The notes beneath the pieces were generated by a model. The model did not search any database and had not been told where the DNA came from. It saw only the letters and a list, made by a program, of their open reading frames with translations. A DNA stretch of 6,322 nt from Dysgonamonadaceae bacterium (lineage in GTDB: Bacteria; Bacteroidota; Bacteroidia; Bacteroidales; Azobacteroidaceae), in contig JAIRSN010000051.1 of assembly GCA_031255425.1 (NCBI GenBank), forward strand, positions 1 through 6,322, given 5' to 3'. The translations under genes and the position numbers were made by a program. Position 1 is the first letter of the stretch; each line of letters begins with the position of its first letter. This document shows positions 1 through 5,920 of this stretch, one piece after another.

Positions 1-20
1 AATAAATGCTGTGTTTTCAT
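1..20 (-). CDS. Possible first codons of the next gene, cut by the window edge
   Basis: An ATG at 20-18 on the minus strand opens a frame reading M-K-T-Q-H-L before the window ends. The support is positional: a good Bacteroidota promoter-like element lies at 57-86, which would place the transcript start near position 50 and leave a leader of about 30 nt, as for the other genes here. Six codons cannot identify a product, and the true start could be a different codon outside the window. Confidence 0.35.
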
Positions 21-56
21 AAGCTAAATGTAATTTTATTGTTTAAAAAATGATTG

Positions 57-86
57 CAAAGTTAAAATTTTCCGGTGAAAAACAAA
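57..86 (-). promoter_or_regulatory. Bacteroidota-type promoter reading off the left edge
   Basis: On the minus strand TAACTTTG at 64-57 matches the Bacteroidota -7 consensus TAnnTTTG exactly. A TTTG at 86-83 sits 18 nt upstream, close to the usual spacing of the -33 element. It follows the terminator-like hairpins behind cca and precedes a possible ATG at 20, so it would start a separate transcription unit. This is the only one of the three promoter candidates in the window with a recognisable -33 element. Confidence 0.55.
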
Positions 87-100
87 TCATTTTTATAATT

Positions 101-171
101 AAAATTGACACGCGGTGTCTTTTCCAGGAAACATGGAAAGTAAAAAAATAAAAGACACGGTGTATCAAATT
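101..171. repeat. Imperfect inverted repeat behind cca
   Basis: The arm at about 101-123 and the arm at about 150-171 are near-identical in opposite orientations. Both carry AAAAGACAC followed by a GTGT-like half and TCAA, with a few mismatches and small gaps. The 9-bp part GTGTCTTTT / AAAAGACAC is perfect, and about 26 A-rich bases separate the arms. Each arm can also fold alone: GACAC-GCG-GTGTC at 107-119 is a perfect 5-bp stem. The most economical reading is a duplicated terminator-like hairpin. A protein-binding operator for the leftward promoter is possible but less supported. Confidence 0.45.
142..166 (-). terminator. Putative intrinsic terminator of the mltF-ogt-cca unit
   Basis: Three bases after the cca stop codon the minus strand can form a 5-bp stem (GATAC paired with GTGTC, including one T-G wobble) around an ACC loop at 166-154. 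The run TTTTATTTTTTT follows immediately (153-142). The stem is short, but the T-rich tail is long. A second perfect 5-bp hairpin at 119-107, followed by AATTTTAATT, may act as backup. Confidence 0.5.
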
Positions 172-1594
172 ATGAAAGCGGCTGCGGCGCTGCTGCCAGA
201 CGGACCAAGTAAGCGCGGGCAGCTTCGTATTCGTTGGGAATTTTGCCGTCCAGGATAGCCTCCTTGACCGCCGACTTCAGTTCGCCGACAAGCGGACCCG
301 CCGGAAGATGAAACATCTCCATAATCTGTTGCCCGTTGATAGGCGGCTGGAAATTGCGGATGCGGTCTTTCTCTTCGATTTCTTTGAGCTTGCTGCGCAC
401 CAGCCGGAAGTTGTGGAGAAACCGCTTCACCTTCTCCGGGTTTTTAGACGTGATGTCCGCCTCGCAGAGCAACATCAGGTCGTCGATGTCGCTCCCGGCG
501 TCGAAGAGCAAGCGCCGGATGGCGGAATCCGTCACCTCGTCGTCCGCCAGAACGATGGGGCGCATGTGCAGGACGACCAGCTTCTCCATGTATTTCAGCT
601 TGTCGTTCACGGGGAATTTCATGCGCCGGAAAATAGCCTCCAGCATCTTCATCCCCTTGTATTCGTGGCCGTGAAACGTCCAGCCCAGCTTGTTGTCGAA
701 GCGTTTGGTCCGGGGTTTCCCGATGTCGTGCAACAGCGCCGCCCAGCGCAGCCAGAGCTTGTCTGTCGTCCGGGACAGATTGTCCAACACCGTAAGCGTA
801 TGGCTGAAATTGTCCTTATGCCCGATGCCCTCCCTGGTTTCCACGCCTTTCAACGCGGTGAGTTCCGGGAAAATAATCTCCAGCAAGCCGGTTTGCTCCA
901 GCAGTTCGAAGCCGACGGAGGGACGCGGCGACAGCACAATCTTGTTCAGCTCGTCGACAATGCGTTCTTTGGATATGATTTCGATCCGGTGCTTGTTGCG
1001 CTCGATCGCCTCGAAGGTTTCTGCCTCGATGAAAAAACCCAACTGGCTTGCGAAGCGGATGGCACGGAGCATGCGCAGGGGATCGTCGCTGAAGGTAATG
1101 TCGGGGTTGAGCGGCGTCCTGATCCGGCACTCGTCCAAGTCCTTCAGGCCGCCGAAAGGATCGATCCAGGTACCGAAGCGCTCCCGGTTGATGCAGATGG
1201 CGATGGCGTTGATGGTGAAATCGCGGCGGTCCATATCTTCCTGCAAGGTACCGTCTTCGACAATGGGCTTGCGGGAGGTGCGGGCGTAAAATTCCTTGCG
1301 GGCGCCGACAAATTCGATTTCCGTATCGAGGTATTTCACCTGCGCGGTGCCGTAATTTTTAAAGAAAGAAAAATACGCCTCTTTGCCGAGGCGGGCTTTC
1401 ACTTCCTGCGCCAGGTTGATTCCGTTCCCGACACAGACCACGTCGATGTCTTTGGACGGGCGGCGAAGAATCAAATCGCGCACAAAGCCGCCGATAACAT
1501 AGGATTCGTATTGAAGGGCGTCCGCCGCCGCGGTGAGGACGCCGAACACGGGCGCCGACAATTTATGCGTGATATAGGGAGTATCTGTTTCCAT
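170..1594 (-). CDS. cca: CCA tRNA nucleotidyltransferase with C-terminal HD domain
   Basis: This 474-residue protein should add or repair the 3'-terminal CCA of tRNAs in the cytoplasm, using CTP and ATP. The class II nucleotidyltransferase head is clear: GG at 35-36 then the metal-binding pair D49/D51 in KDIDVV, RRDFTINA at 123-130, and the base-selecting (E/D)DxxR motif as D170-D171-P-L-R174 followed by MLRAIRF. ERIVDEL (210-216) lies in the neck/body region. An HD phosphohydrolase domain follows, with H265, H289-D290 in LLHDIGKP and HGH at 308-310, as in many bacterial CCA enzymes. Length fits the family. The ATG at 1594 lies 6 nt after the ogt stop, so the two are almost certainly co-transcribed; it is the third gene of the unit. 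The catalytic motifs look intact. The activity of the HD domain (2',3'-cyclic phosphodiesterase or phosphatase in some homologues) cannot be judged from sequence. Confidence 0.95.
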   Translation of the reverse strand: METDTPYITHKLSAPVFGVLTAAADALQYESYVIGGFVRDLILRRPSKDIDVVCVGNGINLAQEVKARLGKEAYFSFFKNYGTAQVKYLDTEIEFVGARKEFYARTSRKPIVEDGTLQEDMDRRDFTINAIAICINRERFGTWIDPFGGLKDLDECRIRTPLNPDITFSDDPLRMLRAIRFASQLGFFIEAETFEAIERNKHRIEIISKERIVDELNKIVLSPRPSVGFELLEQTGLLEIIFPELTALKGVETREGIGHKDNFSHTLTVLDNLSRTTDKLWLRWAALLHDIGKPRTKRFDNKLGWTFHGHEYKGMKMLEAIFRRMKFPVNDKLKYMEKLVVLHMRPIVLADDEVTDSAIRRLLFDAGSDIDDLMLLCEADITSKNPEKVKRFLHNFRLVRSKLKEIEEKDRIRNFQPPINGQQIMEMFHLPAGPLVGELKSAVKEAILDGKIPNEYEAARAYLVRLAAAPQPLS

Positions 1595-1600
1595 GATTGT

Positions 1601-2059
1601 TTATTTATACCGTTTTTCCAAATCCAGCAACCACTTTTTCCGGTCCGGGCCGTAGGCATAACCGCCGAGCGTTCCGTCGGAAGCAATCACCCGGTGGCAG
1701 GGGATGATAATCGCGATCGCATTCCGTCCGTTGGCGTTTCCGACCGCGCGGCAGGCTTCCGGGTGCCGGACGGCTCGCGCCAACTCCGCATAACTGAGCG
1801 TTTCCCCGTAGGGAACGTGGAGCAATGCCTCCCACACTTTTTCCTGAAACGCCGTTCCGCAGGCGTAGAGCGGCAGGTCGAACGTGCGGCGCTTGCCGGC
1901 GAAGTACTCCGAAAGCTGGGCGACCGCCTGCCGGATCACCGGGTTGCCCGACGGGACGTACGACCGGTTGTCCGCGCAGAAACGCACCGCCACCAGCGCC
2001 CGTTCGTCCGCTGTTATTTCCAGCACACCGGCTGGGGATTGATAATATTCCGTATCCAT
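1601..2059 (-). CDS. ogt: Methylated-DNA--protein-cysteine S-methyltransferase (O6-alkylguanine repair)
   Basis: A 152-residue suicide repair protein that transfers alkyl groups from O6-alkylguanine (and O4-alkylthymine) in DNA to its own cysteine. The acceptor motif is PCHRV with C121 and H122. The helix-turn-helix region carries GETLSYAELA with Y90, the arginine finger R104 lies in CRAVGNANGRN, N113 matches the conserved asparagine, and a late glutamate (E148 in LLDLEKR) can complete the Cys-His-Glu network. It has only the short N-terminal lobe plus the methyltransferase domain, with no Ada-type zinc or AraC domain. That makes it an Ogt/MGMT-type single protein rather than an Ada regulator. 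The frame stays open upstream to about 2548, but the ATG at 2059 is where homology begins. That ATG shares its A with the mltF TAA stop (TAATG), suggesting translational coupling. Confidence 0.95.
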   Translation of the reverse strand: MDTEYYQSPAGVLEITADERALVAVRFCADNRSYVPSGNPVIRQAVAQLSEYFAGKRRTFDLPLYACGTAFQEKVWEALLHVPYGETLSYAELARAVRHPEACRAVGNANGRNAIAIIIPCHRVIASDGTLGGYAYGPDRKKWLLDLEKRYK

Positions 2060-3465
2060 TATTCTTCGATTTTCAGTTGTTTGTAATATTCCCAGCGTTC
2101 CCAGACGCTGCGGACGTAATTGATGGTTTCCGTGCCGCGGAAGTAGCCCTGCTTGACCACCGGGTCGTTGTAGTACTCCGGCACGCTTTTCAGTTTGAGG
2201 TATTCTTCTACATGATCTTCCCAGACAGCGGGGTTTTTGCCGTACTTCACCGCCAAAGCCTGTGCGTCGTAGATATGGCTCGCGCCGGCGTTGTAGGCCG
2301 CCAGAATAAACCGGATGCGCTCCGCCTCGTCCGCAATGGAAGCGAACGAACGGTTGAGCCGCCGGATCAGCCGCACCGCCGCCCGGATGCTCGGCTCTGC
2401 CTGCGTGGTTTCTTCGGGCGTAATCCCCATCGCTTCGGCAGTCCGGGGCATCAGACCCATCAGCCCGGTGGCGCCCGCCCAGGAAATCGCGCCGGTATGG
2501 AACTTGGATTCCTGAAAGGCAATCGAAACCAGCAGCCGCCAGTCCCAATCAATCGTCCGGGCGTATTGTTTAAAGAAGGAATCGTAAGGCGAGATGCGCC
2601 CGTTCCCCAGAACCGGGGCGGGTTCGTCGCCGGGCATCTTGCTCATTTCGAAATACCGCTTGATAATCGCCCGGTAACGGGTGTCGTTTTTGTTTCCGGC
2701 AAACCATTCGTTGAGCGCTGCCGCCAGTTCGGGCGAACTTTTCCGCACCGCCCACGACGAACGCTGGGGATGGCTCACGACAAGCGAAATATGGAGGGAG
2801 TGAAAATAGGTTTTGTTGAGCTTTGCCAGGTCGACGTCGCTGAGGGTATAGGGGATTTCGCCGCGGGCAACCTGTTCGATCAGGTCTTCCGTCGAAACCG
2901 TGTCGCGGTCGACGGTGCGGATGCGGATGCCGCCGCCCAGCTCGGCATTCAGGTTTTCCAGCCGCCGGGCATACTTCGTGTCGTGCATCACCCAGACTTC
3001 TTTCCCGACCAGCTCGGTGACGTCGCGCAACGGGGTGTCGTCCTTGCCGGCGCGCTGCACCAGCACTTGCCGGTTGACAACTTCCCTGCCGGCGTACCGG
3101 ATCGCCGCTTTGCCTTCGTTGGTTACCGGGAGATTATACGCGATCAGGTCGCCTTCCTTTTTCAGCAGCATCCGGACGAGCTGTTCTTCGTTCTCCGCCC
3201 GTTTGATTTGCAGCCGGAGTTGGTGGTGTTCGGCGAAATCGCTCAGCAATTCGTATTCGTAGCCCTTGGGTTCGCCCTTGTAAATAAAGTACGACATGGA
3301 GCCGGACAGCGTCAGCACGTTGAGCGTCCCCTTTTCTTTCAGGAGGGCAAAGTCGCCGGCGGCGCCGTTGGTGGCGTTTCTTTTTCCACATGCCGGCAGG
3401 AAAAGTGCAAGGAGGCAGGCGGAAAGGATTGAAGCGATGATTTTCAGCGAATGGTTACGGATCAT
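2059..3465 (-). CDS. mltF: MltF-like membrane-bound lytic murein transglycosylase (lipoprotein)
   Basis: This is a 468-residue predicted lipoprotein that would cleave peptidoglycan glycan strands to 1,6-anhydro products. From the ATG at 3465 it begins MIRNHS, then a hydrophobic stretch and a lipobox-like LPAC with C26 as the lipidated cysteine. Residues ~46-275 resemble a family 3 solute-binding domain (GTLNVLTLSGSMSYFIYKG; YTLSDVDLAKLN), the regulatory half in MltF. Residues ~291-456 form the SLT/lysozyme-like domain, with catalytic E319 in AFQESKF, GATGLMGLMPRTA and AAYNAG (389-394). The frame extends upstream to a GTG at 3507, but that codon overlaps the -7 box at 3507-3514 and would lie upstream of the transcript start. 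The GTG form would also bury the signal peptide behind 14 polar residues, so I choose the ATG. It heads a unit with ogt and cca. Lipidation and the outer-membrane location are inferred; the tail after the cysteine (GKRN) shows no acidic surface-export signature. Confidence 0.93.
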   Translation of the reverse strand: MIRNHSLKIIASILSACLLALFLPACGKRNATNGAAGDFALLKEKGTLNVLTLSGSMSYFIYKGEPKGYEYELLSDFAEHHQLRLQIKRAENEEQLVRMLLKKEGDLIAYNLPVTNEGKAAIRYAGREVVNRQVLVQRAGKDDTPLRDVTELVGKEVWVMHDTKYARRLENLNAELGGGIRIRTVDRDTVSTEDLIEQVARGEIPYTLSDVDLAKLNKTYFHSLHISLVVSHPQRSSWAVRKSSPELAAALNEWFAGNKNDTRYRAIIKRYFEMSKMPGDEPAPVLGNGRISPYDSFFKQYARTIDWDWRLLVSIAFQESKFHTGAISWAGATGLMGLMPRTAEAMGITPEETTQAEPSIRAAVRLIRRLNRSFASIADEAERIRFILAAYNAGASHIYDAQALAVKYGKNPAVWEDHVEEYLKLKSVPEYYNDPVVKQGYFRGTETINYVRSVWERWEYYKQLKIEE

Positions 3466-3506
3466 GTCTGCTGTTTGTGATGCAACGGTTGTTTTTATTT
3501 CCGGCA

Positions 3507-3514
3507 CAAATATA
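3507..3514 (-). promoter_or_regulatory. -7 box of the mltF-ogt-cca promoter
   Basis: TATATTTG on the minus strand matches the Bacteroidota -7 consensus TAnnTTTG exactly. It lies 42-49 nt upstream of the mltF ATG, predicting a start near 3500 and a leader of about 35 nt. I see no convincing TTTG at the -33 position. It sits only 25 nt after the relA stop with no hairpin between, so read-through from relA may add to expression. Confidence 0.55.
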
Positions 3515-3539
3515 CTATGAATATTTGTAATTTTCGTTT

Positions 3540-5735
3540 TCAGTAGCGGTCGACGTATTTGATGCCTTTGATGGCTTTGATTTTCCGGATCAACCCGTCC
3601 ATGACGGAGGTGTCGCCGAGCATAACGGTGAGCGTGCCCTGGAACAGGCCGTCTTTGGAATCGACGTTGATGGCGCGGAGAACCGTGCCGGTTTCCTTGG
3701 AGATGATGGAGGTGATGTTTGTGACGATGCCGATGTCGTCGTTCCCGACCACTTTTAAGGTCACCGGATAGCTGGCGCCGGACTTGCCCGCCCAGCGCGA
3801 CTGCACGATCCGGTAGCCGAAACGCTTGAACATGGACGGCGCGTTGGGACAGTTCAGCCGGTGGATTTTGATTCCCTGGGAGGACACGAACCCGAATATT
3901 TTATCGCCGTAAATCGGGTTGCAGCACCGCGCCAGCGTGTAATCGATTCCCGTCAGGTGCCGGTCGATCACGAGGACGTCTTCCTTTTTCGCCGTTTCTT
4001 CACCCGGATGGGGAGCGTAGTAGTTTTCTACGCTGCGTTCCGAATGTTCCGCCAGTTCCTGTTCTTTCTTTTCCTGTTCGAGGTAGTTGTCGATCACCGT
4101 ATTGACGTCTAAGCGGCCGGTGGTGATGTCGGCGTAGAAGTCGGTGATGGTTTTGTACCCCTTTTTCCGGATGAGGCGCATCAGCCGGGCTTCGTCTTCC
4201 TCGATTTTCCGGTTCTTGAAACGCCGCTGCAAGAGTTCTTTGGCAAATTCGACCTGCCTGGCCGACTGTTCTTTCAGCGACTGTTTGATTTTCACCCGCG
4301 CCCGGCCGGTCACCGCAATGTTCAGCCAGTCCTGCTTGGGGGTTTGGTTGGGCGAGGTTTGGATTTCCACCTGATCGCCGCTTTGCAACTTGTGGCGGAT
4401 GGATGCGTTTTTCCCGTTCACTTTGGCGGACACGCACCGGGAACCGATTTTCGTATGAATGGCAAACGCAAAATCCAGCACCGTGGCGTTGCGCGGCAGT
4501 TTGAACAGGTCGCCTTTGGGGGTGAAGACAAAAATCTCCTCGTCGTAGAGATCCATTTTGAAATCCGTCATCAGGTCGTTCGACGAAGCGTCCTTGTGTT
4601 CCAGCACTTCCCGCACATTGTTCAGCCAGTTGTCCGTGCCGTTTTCGCCCTTCAGCCCCTTGTACTTCCAGTGCGCCGCCAACCCTTTTTCGGCAATCTC
4701 GTCCATCCGCCGGGTGCGGATCTGCACTTCCACCCACCGTCCTTCCGGCCCCATCACCGTGGTGTGAAGCGATTCGTAGCCATTGCTTTTCGGAACGGAC
4801 AGCCAGTCTTTCATCCGTTGGGGATTCGGCTGGTACATGTCGGTCACCACCGAGTAGACCTGCCAACATTCCGCCTTCTCCTTCTCCAGCGGGGTGTCCA
4901 GAATGATACGGATGGCGAACAGGTCGTATATTTTTTCGAACTCAATCTTTTGTTTGAGCAATTTGTTGTGGATGGAATGAATGGATTTTGTCCGTCCTTT
5001 TATATCGAAACACAGGTCCAGCGCGTGCAGTTTTTCCTCCACCGGAGCGATAAATTCGGCGATGTATTTATCGCGCGAACGCTTGGTTTCGTTCAGTTTT
5101 TTCTTGATAAAATCGTAGGCGTCGCGGTCGCGGAACTTCAGGGAGAGGTCTTCCAGTTCCGATTTGATTTTATACAGCCCCAGTTTGTGGGAAATGGGGG
5201 CGTAGAGGTAGGAGGCTTCCGCCGCGATTTGCAGACAGCAGGCGTTCTCCATAAATTTCGCCCGGCGCATCAGGTAGAGGCGTTCGGCAATCAGAATCAG
5301 AATCACGCGGACATCTTCGGCAAAAGACAGCAGCAACGTGCGGAAATTTTCGCTGTCGATGGCAGCGCTTTTTTCGTACAGCGCGTGCGTTTTCACCAGA
5401 CCGCGGATGATCGCAGCCACCTCCGTCCCGAATTCCCTTTCAACGTCCGGAATTTCGCAGCACTTCGAGAAAACCGGATGGGAAAGCGCGACTGCCAGCA
5501 CCGCAGAACGTTTCAAACCAATCTCACCGGCAACGATCCACGCGGTTTGAATCAGGCGAAGCAAACGGTTTTGCCCGTACATATCCTTCCCGGATTCGTC
5601 CTTGCGGAAAGACTCGGCAAGGTAGCGTTTCACCTTTTGCCTGTCCTTGGAAGAAATTGTTTTCCCGGTGTTCCGCAACAGGCAGCGATATGTTTTCAGG
5701 AACTCCGATCGTTCCGCGTCATTTAATCTGTTCAT
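3540..5735 (-). CDS. relA: RSH-family (p)ppGpp synthetase with degenerate hydrolase domain
   Basis: A 731-residue RelA/SpoT homologue that should make (p)ppGpp from ATP and GDP/GTP in the stringent response. The synthetase domain (~240-360) looks active: GRTKSIHSIH at 247-256, D271 in YDLFAIRI, RMKD at 307-310 (the RxKD type typical of bifunctional Rel rather than ExDD of RelA), NGYESLHTT with Y320, and E336 in VEVQIRT. TGS follows at ~400-460 (FVFTPKGDLFKLP), then a helical region, the zinc-finger motif RCCNP (C604-C605) with H625 and C629, and a C-terminal ACT/RRM domain (~655-731). The N-terminal HD domain (~55-160) is degenerate: the usual HD is H86-P87, the following ED is S90-K91, and DRxHN is E151-R-L-Y154-L155. 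I infer loss of (p)ppGpp hydrolysis, so a separate hydrolase should exist elsewhere in the genome. It has its own promoter (5786-5793) and a leader of about 44 nt. The relA name rests on this lost hydrolase; rel would also be defensible. Confidence 0.93.
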   Translation of the reverse strand: MNRLNDAERSEFLKTYRCLLRNTGKTISSKDRQKVKRYLAESFRKDESGKDMYGQNRLLRLIQTAWIVAGEIGLKRSAVLAVALSHPVFSKCCEIPDVEREFGTEVAAIIRGLVKTHALYEKSAAIDSENFRTLLLSFAEDVRVILILIAERLYLMRRAKFMENACCLQIAAEASYLYAPISHKLGLYKIKSELEDLSLKFRDRDAYDFIKKKLNETKRSRDKYIAEFIAPVEEKLHALDLCFDIKGRTKSIHSIHNKLLKQKIEFEKIYDLFAIRIILDTPLEKEKAECWQVYSVVTDMYQPNPQRMKDWLSVPKSNGYESLHTTVMGPEGRWVEVQIRTRRMDEIAEKGLAAHWKYKGLKGENGTDNWLNNVREVLEHKDASSNDLMTDFKMDLYDEEIFVFTPKGDLFKLPRNATVLDFAFAIHTKIGSRCVSAKVNGKNASIRHKLQSGDQVEIQTSPNQTPKQDWLNIAVTGRARVKIKQSLKEQSARQVEFAKELLQRRFKNRKIEEDEARLMRLIRKKGYKTITDFYADITTGRLDVNTVIDNYLEQEKKEQELAEHSERSVENYYAPHPGEETAKKEDVLVIDRHLTGIDYTLARCCNPIYGDKIFGFVSSQGIKIHRLNCPNAPSMFKRFGYRIVQSRWAGKSGASYPVTLKVVGNDDIGIVTNITSIISKETGTVLRAINVDSKDGLFQGTLTVMLGDTSVMDGLIRKIKAIKGIKYVDRY

Positions 5736-5785
5736 TTTTTCGAATGTCTGTTAATACACAACTGTAAAACCGATAATCAGTGAGG

Positions 5786-5793
5786 CAAAGATA
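5786..5793 (-). promoter_or_regulatory. -7 box of the relA promoter
   Basis: TATCTTTG on the minus strand matches TAnnTTTG exactly, 51-58 nt upstream of the relA ATG, giving a predicted start near 5779. No clear TTTG stands at -33. The spacer contains an A5T5 tract (GCAAAAATTTTT), and a C6A6 homopolymer pair lies at 5829-5818, just upstream of where -33 should be. The start codon is preceded by CGAAAAA with no Shine-Dalgarno, as is usual in this phylum. Confidence 0.6.
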
Positions 5794-5836
5794 AAAATTT
5801 TTGCGCACAGCGGCATCTTTTTTGGGGGGTTATTTC

Positions 5837-5889
5837 AAAAACGAGGTTGATGCGCGGCCTCCAACCTGCAGGATTGGAGGCGCAGCCTC
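5837..5889 (-). terminator. Hairpin terminator between the DUF6261-like gene and relA
   Basis: The inner arms CCTCCAA (5858-5864) and TTGGAGG (5874-5880) pair perfectly; the bases between contain the palindrome CCTGCAGG (5865-5872), which extends the stem with one bulged A. Outer arms at 5843-5849 and 5883-5889 add seven more pairs, one of them G-T. The minus strand continues G-TTTTT (5841-5837), and the plus strand continues TTTTATATTTT (5890-5900). It could therefore work in both directions, but the only gene ending here is the minus-strand DUF6261-like one. Nothing else is seen between 5736 and 5920 apart from the relA promoter. Confidence 0.7.
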
Positions 5890-5920
5890 TTTTATATTTT
5901 AAAGGAGTACGGTGTATTTG

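Noticed and set aside
308..2086. A 592-codon plus-strand open frame lying opposite cca and ogt
   Set aside because: It is codon-aligned with both genes on the opposite strand. Stops there would need TTA, CTA or TCA codons in the sense genes, which this GC-rich codon usage avoids. The peptide shows no recognisable domain, while the minus-strand proteins carry complete catalytic motifs.
2060..2548. Upstream extension of the ogt frame inside mltF, giving a possible 315-residue protein
   Set aside because: The extra N-terminus is out-of-frame mltF sequence with no domain character. The alkyltransferase fold begins at the ATG at 2059, which forms the TAATG junction.
1825..3432. A 535-codon plus-strand open frame opposite mltF
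   Set aside because: Same explanation: from 2059 on it is codon-aligned with mltF in antisense. Its composition is rich in Arg, Pro, Phe and Val with no domain, and there is no promoter-like box before it.
4000..4869. A 289-codon minus-strand frame within relA
   Set aside because: It is an alternative frame of the relA coding sequence, with low-complexity Arg/Gly-rich content and no domain; relA itself is uninterrupted here, so it is not a frameshift remnant.
4344..5726. A 460-codon plus-strand open frame opposite relA
   Set aside because: Codon-aligned antisense of relA, explained by avoidance of TTA, CTA and TCA codons; rich in Phe, Val, Gln and His with no recognisable domain.
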